Origin: CAVSNH01 sp963729275 | GTDB lineage: Bacteria > Actinomycetota > Acidimicrobiia > Acidimicrobiales > RAAP-2 | NCBI GenBank assembly: GCA_963729275.1 | Contig: CAVSNH010000012.1 | Coordinates: forward strand, 1-64,000 | Direction: 5' to 3' | Length of the DNA: 64,000 nucleotides | Shown: piece after piece, positions 23,085-33,501 of the stretch | How the letters are laid out: each line of letters opens with the position of its first letter | Numbering within the stretch: position 1 is the first letter of the stretch | Program-made: the position numbers and the translations under genes | Notes under the pieces: generated by a model | What the model saw: only the letters and a program-made list of their open reading frames with translations | What the model was told of the DNA's origin: nothing | The model's database searches: none

Positions 23085-24416
23085 ATGCGCGCCACCACCG
23101 CCCCGGAGGCGGGCAACTTGGTCCGCCTGTCCGTCGAGATCGACGAAGGGGAGGTCGACGAGGCACTCGAGGACGTGGTCCGGCGGCTGAGCCGCAACGT
23201 GCGCGTGCCGGGCTTCCGTCCTGGGAAAGTCCCGCGTCGGGTGATCGAGGCCCGGATGGGGGGTGCCGCCGCGCTGCGGGGCGAGGCCCTGCGTGAGGCC
23301 CTTCCCGAGTTCTACGCCCGGGCGGTGCACGACACCGAGCTCGATCCCATCGACCAACCCGAGATCGACATCACCGCCGGCGACGAGTCGGGGCCCGTGT
23401 CCTTCGACGCCCTCGTCCCCGTGCGCCCGACGGCGTCCATCCCCGGCTACCAGGGGCTGGTGGTCACCGTGCCCAGCCTCGAGGTGTCCGAGGAGGAGGT
23501 CCGCGCCCAGCTCGACCGCCTGCGGGCCACCTCCGGCGAGTTGGTGGAGATCACCCGACCGGTTCGCGACGGCGACCAGGTGACGATCGATGTCCACGGG
23601 GCCGTCGATGCCGAGGGGGAAAGCATCGAGGCCAACGACTTCCTCTACGAGGTGGGGAGCGGCACCGCCGTCCCCGGCCTCGACGACCAGCTCCGCGGCT
23701 CGCGGGTGGGGGACATCCTCTCTTTCGACGCCCCGGTCGGCGCCTCGGGCCTGTCGGGCGCCATCCGGGTGCTGGTCAAGGAGACGAAGGAGCTCGTGCT
23801 GCCCGAGGTGACCGACGAGTGGGCCAAGGAGACCTCCGAGTTCGAGACCGTGGCCGAGCTCGAAGCCGACATCGCCGAGCGCTTGCGAGAACGGCGCCTC
23901 CTCGAAGTGCGCCTGGCCCGTCAGCAGGGCGCCATGGCCGCGCTGGTCGAGCTCGTCACCGAGGAGATCCCTGAATCTCTGGTCAACGTCGAGCTGCGTG
24001 AGCGCATTCACGATCTCGAACACCGTCTCGACCAGCAGGGAGTGACCCTGCCCCAGTTCCTGGCGGCCACCAATCAAAGCGAGAACGAGTTCTCGAACGA
24101 GCTGCGTACGGGCGCCATCCAAAGCGTCAAGGCCGACCTCGCCCTGAGGGCGGTGGCCGACGCCGAGGGCATCGAGGTCACCGACGAGGACCTGGAGACC
24201 GAGATGGCGGCCATGGGCGAACGTCTGTCCATGAGCGCCGACGCCGTGCGCGATCGACTCGACCGATCCGGCCGTCTGGCGGCAGTACGCTCGGACCGGC
24301 GCAAGATGAAGGCTGCAGAATGGCTCATCGACAACGTGGAGCTGATCGATGAGAACGGAGCTCCCGTCTCGCGAGACGAGCTCAAGGTCAAAGAGGACGA
24401 GGAGGCCCCGGAGTGA
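23085..24416 (+). CDS. tig: Trigger factor
   Basis: The 443-residue ribosome-associated chaperone has the N-terminal ribosome-binding domain with the signature VPGFRPGKVPRRVIE (residues ~38-52; GFRPGKVP contacts L23/L29). A central FKBP-type PPIase domain follows (~155-235, GDQVTIDVHGAVD and FLYEVGSGTAVPGLDDQLRG), then the helical C-terminal cradle (~255-425). The acidic tail KVKEDEEAPE is typical. It folds nascent chains at the exit tunnel. Its TGA overlaps the GTG of clpP (GTGA), so synthesis of folding and degradation machinery is coupled, as in many bacteria. The longer upstream frame is non-coding. Confidence 0.96.
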   Translation: MRATTAPEAGNLVRLSVEIDEGEVDEALEDVVRRLSRNVRVPGFRPGKVPRRVIEARMGGAAALRGEALREALPEFYARAVHDTELDPIDQPEIDITAGDESGPVSFDALVPVRPTASIPGYQGLVVTVPSLEVSEEEVRAQLDRLRATSGELVEITRPVRDGDQVTIDVHGAVDAEGESIEANDFLYEVGSGTAVPGLDDQLRGSRVGDILSFDAPVGASGLSGAIRVLVKETKELVLPEVTDEWAKETSEFETVAELEADIAERLRERRLLEVRLARQQGAMAALVELVTEEIPESLVNVELRERIHDLEHRLDQQGVTLPQFLAATNQSENEFSNELRTGAIQSVKADLALRAVADAEGIEVTDEDLETEMAAMGERLSMSADAVRDRLDRSGRLAAVRSDRRKMKAAEWLIDNVELIDENGAPVSRDELKVKEDEEAPE

Positions 24417-25066
24417 GCAGGACGACGGCGATCGACGACCGAGACGTGCAGGCATACAGCGTTCCGTGGGTGGTCGAGTCCACCAGCCGGGGTGAGCGGA
24501 ACTACGACCTCTACTCGCGGCTGTTACGCGAGCGGATCATCTTTCTGGGCACTCCTATCAACGACACCGTCGCCAATCTGGTCTGTGCGCAGCTCCTCTT
24601 CCTCGAATCGGAAGAGGCGGACAAGGACATCCACCTCTACATCAACTCGCCCGGCGGCGACATCACCGCTCTCTTCGCCATCTACGACACCATGAAGTAC
24701 ATCAAGCCCGATACCTCGACGTTCTGCTTCGGTCAGGCCGCCTCGGCGGCCGCTGTGCTGTTGGGAGCTGGTACTCGCGGCAAGCGCTTCGCCCTCCCGC
24801 ACGCCCGCATCCTGTTGCACCAACCCTTTGGCGGTGTCGAGGGCCAGGCCAGCGACATCGAGTTGCAGGCGAAGGAGATCCTGCGCATGCGCGACCTGCT
24901 CAACCGGATGATCGCCGCCGACACCGGCCAGACCATCGAGCGGGTTTCGAAGGACACCGACCGTGATTTTGTCATGACCGCTGAAGAGGCCGTCGGCTAC
25001 GGCCTGGTCGACGAGGTGATCGTGGCCAGGGACGCGGTGTCCATCGAGGCAGTGGGTGCGGCCTAA
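24413..25066 (+). CDS. clpP: ATP-dependent Clp protease proteolytic subunit
   Basis: The 217-residue serine protease has ERIIFLGTPINDTVA, the nucleophile region CFGQAASAAAVLLGAG with the active Ser, and the His motif ARILLHQPFGGVEGQA; the Asp is in DTDRDF. These give the Ser-His-Asp triad of the tetradecameric ClpP barrel. The start GTG overlaps the tig stop by four bases. A strong hairpin follows 26 bp after the stop, then clpX, so clpX can be expressed from the clpP promoter only by read-through or from its own promoter. Confidence 0.96.
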   Translation: MSRTTAIDDRDVQAYSVPWVVESTSRGERNYDLYSRLLRERIIFLGTPINDTVANLVCAQLLFLESEEADKDIHLYINSPGGDITALFAIYDTMKYIKPDTSTFCFGQAASAAAVLLGAGTRGKRFALPHARILLHQPFGGVEGQASDIELQAKEILRMRDLLNRMIAADTGQTIERVSKDTDRDFVMTAEEAVGYGLVDEVIVARDAVSIEAVGAA

Positions 25067-25092
25067 CAGCATGGAACGGCCTCGTGTGCCAC

Positions 25093-25130
25093 CGCGCCAG
25101 CTAGGGTTGTCCCTTGGGGCTGGCGCGTTT
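25093..25130 (+). terminator. Terminator after clpP
   Basis: A 9-bp stem CGCGCCAGC/GCTGGCGCG encloses a second AGGG/CCCT stem with a TTGT loop. TTT follows. Confidence 0.75.
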
Positions 25131-25272
25131 CACGGGGCCAGCTCGATCGGGAGGCGAGCGTGATCGGTCGGGAGTTCGGGGCAACCGGCGGCCGCCGATG
25201 ACGACGGGCAACACGCCGGACTGGCGTGCGATGAACAGCACGGACTGCTGAGCAAAGGACGCGAGGACCGAC

Positions 25273-26553
<1,281 letters not shown>

Positions 26554-26634
26554 GTCGTCGCCGTCGATGGGTCGGCGCCAGATGGCCGACCGCTCCGGGC
26601 CGCGTGGGCCCGACTCCGGTCCCAGACCGCTTCC

Positions 26635-27954
26635 GTGACCTTCGACGACCTCGCCCAGGCCCTCGAGTGGCTCGACTCCCACACCAATTACGAGTCGACG
26701 GCGTTCGCCCGCCGGGCGCTGCCCAGTCTCGACCGCATCCGCGAGCTCTGCCACCTCCTCGGTGACCCCCAGCACGCCTACCCCTCCGTGCACATCACCG
26801 GCACCAACGGGAAGGGGTCGACGGCGGCCATGGCCACTGCCCTGCTGGCCGCCCAAGGGCTCACCGTGGGTACCTACACCAGCCCGAACCTCACCCGGGT
26901 GAACGAGCGGCTGGCCCGCAACGGGGAGCCCATCGACGACCAGGCCTTCCGTGACGTGCTCGAGGCGCTGTCCCGGCTGGAGCCGATGATGGCCGAGCGC
27001 CCGACCCGCTTCGAGCTGCTCACGGCCGGCGCCCTGGCCTGGTTCGCCGACGAGGCGGTCGACGCCGCCGTCATCGAGGTCGGCCTCGGGGGGCGGTGGG
27101 ACTGCACCAACGTGGTGGACGCCGAGGTGTGTGTGGTCACCAACATCAGCTACGACCACACCGAGATCCTCGGCCCGACTCTCGAGGACATCGCCCGGGA
27201 CAAGTCGGGCATCTTCAAGGAGGGGAGCCGGGTGGCCATCGGGGAGGTCGACCCGGTGCTCGTGGCCCTTCTGGCCGGGGCGGCCGAGGAGGTCGGCGCC
27301 ACCGACGTCTGGCGCCGTGACCAGGAGTTTGCCTGTACCTCCAACCGCACCGCCGTCGGTGGCAGGCTCATCGACGTGCGCACGCCCGGGGCCCACTACG
27401 GCGAGCTGCTCGTCCCCCTCTTCGGCGCCCACCAGGGGGACAACGCCTCCATCGCCCTGGCCGCCACCGAGCTCTTCTTCGGCCGCCCGCTGTCCGACGA
27501 GGTCGCGGCCCAGGCGCTGGCGGAGGTGCGGGTGCCCGGGCGCCTCGAGGTGATCGGCCGCCGTCCGCTGATTCTCGCCGACGGTGCTCACAATGCCGCG
27601 GGCATGACCGCGCTGGCCCGCTCCCTCCGAGAGGAGTTCAGCGTTCCCGGTCGGCTCATCGCGGTGGTGGGCATGCTGTCGGGGCGGGACCCTGCCGCCA
27701 TGCTCGAACCGTTGCGCACGGCCGGCGTCGTCGCCGTCGTGGCTTGTGCGCCTGATTCCCCTCGCGCCCTGCCGGCTGCCATCGTGGCCGAAGCAGCGTC
27801 CGCGCTCGGCTTCGAGGTGACCGTCTACGAACGGCCGGCCGATGCCGTTGGCTACGCCGTCAACGCCGCCACCGAGGACGACGGGGTGGTCGTATGTGGC
27901 TCGCTCTACGTCGTCGCCGATGGCCGCCGGGCCCTCGTCACCGACGGCGTCTGA
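26635..27954 (+). CDS. folC: Folylpolyglutamate / dihydrofolate synthase
   Basis: The 439-residue Mur-ligase-family enzyme adds glutamate to folates (and may ligate dihydropteroate). It shows the P-loop ITGTNGKGSTAAM (residues ~51-63), YTSPNLTRVNERL for the folate-binding loop, VGLGGRWDCTNVVD, the metal/ATP region SYDHTEILGPTLEDIARDK with the carbamylated-Lys neighbourhood, and the C-terminal domain motif LADGAHNAAGM. The start is GTG, 81 bp after clpX. In many actinobacteria folC lies between valS and ndk; here ndk follows but valS is absent. Confidence 0.93.
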   Translation: MTFDDLAQALEWLDSHTNYESTAFARRALPSLDRIRELCHLLGDPQHAYPSVHITGTNGKGSTAAMATALLAAQGLTVGTYTSPNLTRVNERLARNGEPIDDQAFRDVLEALSRLEPMMAERPTRFELLTAGALAWFADEAVDAAVIEVGLGGRWDCTNVVDAEVCVVTNISYDHTEILGPTLEDIARDKSGIFKEGSRVAIGEVDPVLVALLAGAAEEVGATDVWRRDQEFACTSNRTAVGGRLIDVRTPGAHYGELLVPLFGAHQGDNASIALAATELFFGRPLSDEVAAQALAEVRVPGRLEVIGRRPLILADGAHNAAGMTALARSLREEFSVPGRLIAVVGMLSGRDPAAMLEPLRTAGVVAVVACAPDSPRALPAAIVAEAASALGFEVTVYERPADAVGYAVNAATEDDGVVVCGSLYVVADGRRALVTDGV

Positions 27955-27973
27955 CACTGGCCAAGCCGGCGAC

Positions 27974-27979
27974 TAGCCT
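27974..27979 (+). promoter_or_regulatory. -10 element (TAGCCT) of ndk
   Basis: TAGCCT, 9 nt, then GTG. Confidence 0.35.
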
Positions 27980-27988
27980 GCCTCGGCC

Positions 27989-28405
27989 GTGGGAGTTGGA
28001 CGCACACTTGTCATCTGCAAGCCGGACGCCGTCGAGCGCGGCCTGATCGGCGAGATCGTCGGCCGCATCGAACGACGGGGCCTGCGACTGGTGGCTGCCG
28101 AGCTGCGCACCCTCGAAGGCGACAACGCTCGGCGGCACTATGCAGAGCACGAGGGAAAGCCGTTCTTCGAGGAGTTGGTGGCCTTCATCACCCGGGGGCC
28201 GGTACTGGCCATGGTCGTCGAAGGGCCCGAGGACACCTACCGCATGATCCGCCAGATGATGGGGGCGACCAATCCGGCCGATGCCGAGCCCGGCTCCATC
28301 CGGGGTGACCTGGCAACGGTCACCGCCGAGAACTTGGTGCACGGCTCGGACTCACCGGCGTCCGCGGCCCGAGAGATCGAGCTGTTCTTCCCCGACCTCG
28401 CCTGA
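27989..28405 (+). CDS. ndk: Nucleoside diphosphate kinase
   Basis: The 138-residue enzyme equilibrates NTP and dNTP pools through a phospho-His intermediate. The motifs are TLVICKPDAVERGLIGEIV at the N-terminus, RHYAEHEGKPFFEEL, GPVLAMVVEG, and the active-site NLVHGSDSPASAAREI carrying the catalytic His. Length matches the bacterial family (135-150). The start GTG follows the folC stop by 34 bp. A hairpin lies just after the gene. Confidence 0.96.
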   Translation: MGVGRTLVICKPDAVERGLIGEIVGRIERRGLRLVAAELRTLEGDNARRHYAEHEGKPFFEELVAFITRGPVLAMVVEGPEDTYRMIRQMMGATNPADAEPGSIRGDLATVTAENLVHGSDSPASAAREIELFFPDLA

Positions 28406-28420
28406 GCCGGCTGAACCGAT

Positions 28421-28438
28421 GCGCGCCGGGTGGCGCGC
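28421..28438 (+). terminator. Hairpin after ndk
   Basis: Perfect 7-bp stem GCGCGCC/GGCGCGC with a GGGT loop, 15 bp past the ndk stop and ahead of the mre cluster. No T-run. Confidence 0.6.
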
Positions 28439-28614
28439 CGAGGAAACGGAACCCGTTCTCGTCCTGGGAGGCCGACCTTGTGCCCCCGTGGCGATTCACC
28501 TAGCCTTTGATGCAGAACGCAGCTCGCCAGGCCCGCTGACCGGGGGGAAGCCTCGCGGGTGACACGAAATGTTCGGCGCATTCGCCGGTCATCCACGGAA
28601 ACGGTGCTTCGCTG

Positions 28615-29643
28615 ATGGAAAACGGATTTTCTCTTCTGGGGCGCGACATGGCCGTCGACCTCGGGACGGCCAACACCCTGGTGTACGTGCGGGGCCGAGG
28701 CATCGTGCTCAACGAGCCGTCGGTGGTGGCCGTCAACGTGAAGGACGGTCGCCCCTTGGCCGTGGGCGCCGAGGCCAAGCGCATGATCGGGCGCACACCC
28801 AGTCACATCCAGGCCATTCGCCCGCTCAAGGACGGCGTAATCGCCGACTTCGAGATCTGCGAGAAGATGCTCCGCTACTTCATTCACCGGGTCCACCAGC
28901 GCCGGTTCGCCAAGCCACGCATGGTGATCTGCGTGCCGTCCGGCATCACCGGCGTCGAGCAGCGGGCGGTGATGGAGGCGGCCGAATATGCCGGCGCTCG
29001 CAAGGCGTACATCATCGAGGAGCCCATGGCCGCCGCCATCGGCGCCGGCCTCCCGGTGCACGAGCCGACCGGCAACATGATCGTCGACATCGGGGGTGGA
29101 ACCACAGAGGTGGCCGTCATCTCCCTCGGCGGGATCGTGACCAGCCAGTCGATTCGTATCGGCGGTGACGAGCTCGACGAGGCCATCGTCTCCTTCGTGA
29201 AGAAGGAATACAGCCTGGCTCTGGGTGAGCGCACGGCAGAGGAGATCAAGATTGCCCTCGGGTCGGCGTACGAGCTCGAAGAGGAGTTGCACGCCGAGAT
29301 CCGCGGCCGCGACCTGGTGACCGGTCTGCCCAAGACGGTCGTCATCTCTACGCAGGAGATCCGCAAGGCCATCGACGAGCCGGTCTCGGCCATCGTCGAC
29401 GCCGTCAAGGTCACCCTCGACCGGACCCCGCCGGAGCTGGCCGCCGACATCATGGAACAGGGAATCGTGCTCACGGGGGGCGGCGCACTGCTCCACGGTC
29501 TGGATAGCCGGCTCACCCAGGAGACCGGCATGCCCCTGGTGGTCGCACGCGACCCCCTGAATTGCGTGGCCATCGGCAGCGGGCAGTGCCTCGAGGAGTT
29601 CGAGGCCCTCAAGCAGGTCCTCATCACCTCCTCGGCTCGCTGA
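28615..29643 (+). CDS. mreB: Rod shape-determining protein MreB
   Basis: The 342-residue bacterial actin has phosphate-1 loop AVDLGTANTLVYVRGRGI, a connecting segment ICVPSGITGVEQRAV, phosphate-2 loop MIVDIGGGTTEVAVISLGG, and the adenosine motif IVLTGGGALLHGLD. It forms membrane-bound filaments that direct lateral peptidoglycan synthesis. It heads mreB-mreC-mreD-PBP2, the complete elongasome core. Its presence suggests elongation by lateral growth rather than the purely polar growth of mycobacteria. The first codons (MENGFSLLG) contain a 14-base string also found in the tig upstream region. Confidence 0.96.
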   Translation: MENGFSLLGRDMAVDLGTANTLVYVRGRGIVLNEPSVVAVNVKDGRPLAVGAEAKRMIGRTPSHIQAIRPLKDGVIADFEICEKMLRYFIHRVHQRRFAKPRMVICVPSGITGVEQRAVMEAAEYAGARKAYIIEEPMAAAIGAGLPVHEPTGNMIVDIGGGTTEVAVISLGGIVTSQSIRIGGDELDEAIVSFVKKEYSLALGERTAEEIKIALGSAYELEEELHAEIRGRDLVTGLPKTVVISTQEIRKAIDEPVSAIVDAVKVTLDRTPPELAADIMEQGIVLTGGGALLHGLDSRLTQETGMPLVVARDPLNCVAIGSGQCLEEFEALKQVLITSSAR

Positions 29644-29668
29644 TCGCTCGGCGAGGGCCGGGGCTCCG

Positions 29669-30514
29669 GTGGCGGCACCGCGGCGCAACCGTCGACCACG
29701 GACGACTCTCGTGGTCCTCGTGCTGGCGTCGATCACCATCATCACACTCGATGCCCGTGGTGGGTTCCACCGCATCTCTTCGGGGGCGAGATCGGTGGCC
29801 GCCGACGCCTTCTCGCCAGTGCGAACCGCGGTCGACGACATCATCGAGCCGGTCGGCAGCTTTCTGGCCGGCGCCGTGCACTACGGCGCCCTCCGCCAGC
29901 AGAATGAGCGGCTCCAACAGCAGCTCGACCAGCTCAACATGGAGAAGGCCAGCCAGTCCTACGTCCAGCAGTCGCTCACCCAGCTGAAACAGCTCTCGAA
30001 GCTCTACAACGTCCCCTGCGCCTGCAATCTGCAGCCAGTGGCTGCCGAGGTCACCGACTACGGCACGAGCAACTTCGCGGCGACCATCGACATCAGCGTG
30101 GGTCGGGCCGATGGTGTGCAGCTGGGCATGCCGGTGGTCGGCGGCGGCGGGCTCGTCGGCCAGGTCGTGCAGGCCAACCACCACTCCGCGACCGTGCGCC
30201 TCATCACCGACGGGCAATCGACTGTCGACGCCGTCTATGGCACGCCCGGCGCCTACGCCGAGATCGATGGTCAAGGAGCGGGCAATCCTCTGTCTGCCGG
30301 CCTTATCCCGCCCAACACTCCACTCACCGTCGGCGAGCAGTTCGTGACCAGCGGGCTCCAGGGTGCCGAGTTTCCGGGTGGGATCCCGGTGGCCACCGTG
30401 ACGTCGGCGCGGACGGGTCTGACCTCCTCCGAGGAGACGGTCACCCTCCGTCCGACCGCCGATCTCGATCATCTCCGCTATGTGGAGGTGCTCATCTGGG
30501 GTCCGCCCACGTGA
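29669..30514 (+). CDS. mreC: Rod shape-determining protein MreC
   Basis: The 281-residue product has a basic start, one membrane helix (TTLVVLVLASITIITL), a coiled coil (GALRQQNERLQQQLDQLN, residues ~72-110) and two periplasmic beta-barrels. Typical MreC phrases are ISVGRADGVQLGMPVVGGGGLVGQV and GEQFVTSGL. MreC links MreB to PBP2 and activates it. The start GTG lies 25 bp after mreB. Confidence 0.9.
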   Translation: MAAPRRNRRPRTTLVVLVLASITIITLDARGGFHRISSGARSVAADAFSPVRTAVDDIIEPVGSFLAGAVHYGALRQQNERLQQQLDQLNMEKASQSYVQQSLTQLKQLSKLYNVPCACNLQPVAAEVTDYGTSNFAATIDISVGRADGVQLGMPVVGGGGLVGQVVQANHHSATVRLITDGQSTVDAVYGTPGAYAEIDGQGAGNPLSAGLIPPNTPLTVGEQFVTSGLQGAEFPGGIPVATVTSARTGLTSSEETVTLRPTADLDHLRYVEVLIWGPPT

Positions 30515-30563
30515 GCGAGAACCTGGTCGACCGGGTCGACGTCCTCGTCGCCGCAGCCTGTCG

Positions 30564-31106
30564 GTGGTGCCCTTGACGGCACGTGAGTCGTTACGGGTGG
30601 TCCTCGTGGTCGCGACCTTCGCCCTCGTCCAGGACACCCTGATCCTCGACCTTCGCATCGGGACCATCCATCCCGACGTCATGGTCCTCCTGCCGATCAT
30701 GGCCGGCCTGGTCGGGGGTCCGGCTACCGGAGCGTCGATGGGATTCGGCGCGGGCCTCGCCGCCGACCTCTTCCTTCCCACCCCGTTCGGGCTCTCGGCG
30801 CTGGTCGGGACGGTGGTCGGCTTTGCCGTGGGGGCGGCCACCATCGCCCTCGACCGCACCTCGTGGTGGCTGCCGCCGGCGGTGGCCATCCTCGGGAGCG
30901 CCGTCTATGAGCTGAGCTATGCCGCGATCGGCTCACTGCTCGGACAACCGCAGATGCTGCACGTCGACCTCCTCCGCATCGTGGTCCTGGTCTCGGTGGT
31001 GAACGGCATCCTCTCCCTGGCCGCCCGTCGGGTGGTGGCGTGGTCCCTGCCCAGCGCCTCGACCGAGGGCATCCCCACCTCGGGCATAGTTGCCGCGCCG
31101 CGATGA
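30564..31106 (+). CDS. mreD: Rod shape-determining protein MreD
   Basis: The 180-residue hydrophobic product has about five membrane helices. DLRIGTIHPDVMVLLPIMAG and GFGAGLAADLFLPTPFGLSAL match the conserved MreD pattern (the D-L-F after the second helix). Three in-frame starts (GTG 30564, GTG 30567, TTG 30573) are possible, and no ribosome-binding site decides among them. The open frame extends back into mreC. It completes the MreBCD complex in the membrane. Confidence 0.85.
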   Translation: MVPLTARESLRVVLVVATFALVQDTLILDLRIGTIHPDVMVLLPIMAGLVGGPATGASMGFGAGLAADLFLPTPFGLSALVGTVVGFAVGAATIALDRTSWWLPPAVAILGSAVYELSYAAIGSLLGQPQMLHVDLLRIVVLVSVVNGILSLAARRVVAWSLPSASTEGIPTSGIVAAPR

Positions 31107-31186
31107 GGTCCTCCAGATGAGGTCCTCCGGATGAGGTCCGCCGGGCGCGTGCCGCCCCGGGTTGTCGCTTGGGATACTGGGCCTCC

Positions 31187-33394
31187 GTGAGCCGCTCGCT
31201 GCGCCATCCCTTCCGCGGCTCGCGGCGCTACGTCCGCCCCGAGCGCTCCCTGTCGGGCCGCCCGCGCAAGACCCACCAGCCCCGGATGCGCCAGAACCGG
31301 TTCTCGGTCGAGGCCGCCCTCCAGACACCGGACACGACCGAGGCCCGCCCCGGGCTGCGCCTGCGGATCATCGCCGCGGTGGTGGTCCTTCTCTTCTGCA
31401 TCCTCGGTCTCCGTCTGTGGGCGCTCCAGGCGCTCCAGGCCCCGGCGGCGGCCAAGGCCGTGGCGGCCGACGAGATTCGGGTGGTGCCGGTGGAACCGAC
31501 CCGAGGGCTCATCCTGGACCGGTACGCCAACCCGTTGGTCGACAACGTGGTGACCTACCAGATCACCCTGTCGCGGGTCTCGGCCGTCCAGAACCCACAG
31601 GTGGTCGGCACCCTCGCCGCCCTCATCGGCCAGACCACCGCCCAGGTCGAGGCCACCATCGCCGACAAGCAGTACAGCCCGTACAAGCCGGTGCCCATCC
31701 TGTCCGCGGCACCGTTGCCCGACATCCTCTACATCAAGGAGCACCCGGGTGAGTTCCCCGGGGTGAGCGCGGTGGCCACCACCCAGCGCAACTACCCGCA
31801 GCTCGAGATCCCCGGTCCGGCGTCGGCCGGGTACCCGGCCGAGCACGCCCTCGGCTACGTGGGCACCATCAGCCCGTCCGAGCTCAAGGCGGACGCCGGC
31901 AAGGGCTATCAACCCGGTGACGACTATGGCCAGTCCGGCCTCGAGTACCAGTACCAGTCGCAGCTACGGGGCACACCCGGCAGCCAGGAGCTCGAGGTCG
32001 ACCCTCAGGGTCAAGTAGTAGGGACGATCAAGACCACCCCGGCGGTGGCCGGTGACAACCTCGTGACCAATCTCGACACCGGCCTCCAACAGGTGGTGGA
32101 CAACGCCCTCTCCAGTCAGATCCTCTCCATCCGGGGAACGCCCGACCCGGACAACGGGAATGCGATCCGTAAGGCGCCCAACGGCGCGGCAGTGGTGCTC
32201 GATCCCCAGACCGGTGCCGTCCTCGCCATCTCGTCCTACCCCTTCTACAACCCGAACATCTGGGTGGGCGGGATCTCCGACGCCAACTACGCCGCTTTGC
32301 AGCTCAGCAGCGCCCAGAACGACTACTCGATCGACGGCGAGCTGCCACCGGGGTCGACGTTCAAGCTGACCACCGCCACCGCGGCCCTCCAGACCGGGCT
32401 CATCTCGCCGTCGACCATCGAAGACGACAACGGCAGCTATACGGCCCCCGACTGCAAAGGCCCCAGTTGCACATTGCACGACGACGTCGGGGACAAGCCT
32501 TTCGGTGACATCGATCTGACGACGGCCCTCACCGTGTCGAGCGACGTGTTCTTCTATCAAATCGGGGCCGAGTTCTGGGACGACCAGTCGCAGTACGGAC
32601 AGACCCCCATCCAGAACACGGCGGCACAGTACGGCTACGGGAACCCGACCGGCATCGACCTTCCCAACGAGGCCTCGGGTCTGGTGGGGAGCCCGGCGAT
32701 CCAGAACAAGCTGCATGCCCAGTACCCGAAGGACTATCCCTATCCGCAGTGGTACACGGGCAACAACATGGAGCTCGCCTTCGGGCAAGGGCTCACGGAG
32801 GTGACCCCACTCCAGCAGGCCGTGGCCTATTCCACCTTCGCCAACGGCGGTACCCGCTATCAACCGCAAGTGGTGGCGGCGGTGGTGTCGCCGAGCGGAA
32901 AGGTCGTCCAGCGGATGGCCCCGAAGGCCGTCGGTCACATCGCCTACGGCGCGGCCGACTACGCGGCCATGCTCAAAGGGTTCGAGGGAGTGATCGACAA
33001 CCAAAGCGGCACCGGCTACGCGGTCTTCGGGGGCGCGGGCTGGAACCAGCAGGCGTTCCCGCTGGCTGGCAAGACGGGAACGGCCAGCGTGAACGGAGAG
33101 GAGCCGGTGTCGTGGTTCGTCGGCTTCGGGCCGCTGCCCGATCCCCAGTACGTCGTCGTCGTCGACATCAACGAGGGTGGCTACGGCGTCGACGCCGCCG
33201 CGCCGGTCGTGCGCAACATCTTCAACTACCTCGCCGCCCATCCGGTGACCGCCCCCGGCATCCCGCCGGACCCGGCGGTCATCCGATCGCCCAGCCCGGT
33301 GGCGCTCCCGACCGCCCCTTCCTCGACGACCACCTCCGTTCCCGGCTCGACCACCACCGGCTCGACCACGACCACCACTGCCCCGGGGGCCTGA
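31187..33394 (+). CDS. mrdA: Penicillin-binding protein 2 (elongation transpeptidase)
   Basis: The 735-residue class B PBP has a basic N-tail (~60 residues), one membrane helix (IIAAVVVLLFCILGLRLW), a pedestal domain with EPTRGLILDRYANPLVDNV, and a transpeptidase domain. The domain has the catalytic Ser/Lys in LPPGSTFKLTTA, the second motif as SSDVFFYQIG (SSD, as in many PBP2), and LAGKTGTASV. A Thr/Ser-rich tail (STTTGSTTTTTAPGA) ends the chain. It cross-links lateral wall with RodA and MreCD. No rodA gene follows. GTG 31187 is preferred; TTG 31169 is in frame. Confidence 0.93.
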   Translation: MSRSLRHPFRGSRRYVRPERSLSGRPRKTHQPRMRQNRFSVEAALQTPDTTEARPGLRLRIIAAVVVLLFCILGLRLWALQALQAPAAAKAVAADEIRVVPVEPTRGLILDRYANPLVDNVVTYQITLSRVSAVQNPQVVGTLAALIGQTTAQVEATIADKQYSPYKPVPILSAAPLPDILYIKEHPGEFPGVSAVATTQRNYPQLEIPGPASAGYPAEHALGYVGTISPSELKADAGKGYQPGDDYGQSGLEYQYQSQLRGTPGSQELEVDPQGQVVGTIKTTPAVAGDNLVTNLDTGLQQVVDNALSSQILSIRGTPDPDNGNAIRKAPNGAAVVLDPQTGAVLAISSYPFYNPNIWVGGISDANYAALQLSSAQNDYSIDGELPPGSTFKLTTATAALQTGLISPSTIEDDNGSYTAPDCKGPSCTLHDDVGDKPFGDIDLTTALTVSSDVFFYQIGAEFWDDQSQYGQTPIQNTAAQYGYGNPTGIDLPNEASGLVGSPAIQNKLHAQYPKDYPYPQWYTGNNMELAFGQGLTEVTPLQQAVAYSTFANGGTRYQPQVVAAVVSPSGKVVQRMAPKAVGHIAYGAADYAAMLKGFEGVIDNQSGTGYAVFGGAGWNQQAFPLAGKTGTASVNGEEPVSWFVGFGPLPDPQYVVVVDINEGGYGVDAAAPVVRNIFNYLAAHPVTAPGIPPDPAVIRSPSPVALPTAPSSTTTSVPGSTTTGSTTTTTAPGA

Positions 33395-33420
33395 CCGCCC
33401 CGATGGGCGGTGTCCCGCCG

Positions 33421-33440
33421 GCCGGGCCCGGGCGCCCGGC
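33421..33440 (+). terminator. Hairpin after PBP2
   Basis: Stem GCCGGGC/GCCCGGC (7 bp) with a 6-nt loop, 26 bp downstream of the PBP2 stop. It marks the end of the mre cluster. Confidence 0.6.
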
Positions 33441-33485
33441 ACACTCCTGACCAGGCTTCGGATCCGATGGCGGCGGATAGAGCCG

Positions 33486-33491
33486 TAGGAT
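33486..33491 (+). promoter_or_regulatory. -10 element (TAGGAT) of the radical SAM gene
   Basis: TAGGAT, 10 nt, then ATG. Confidence 0.4.
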
Positions 33492-33501
33492 TCCGGGGCA
33501 C

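Noticed and set aside
28237..29844. 535-codon minus-strand frame over ndk and mreB
   Set aside because: Antisense shadow of two certain genes.
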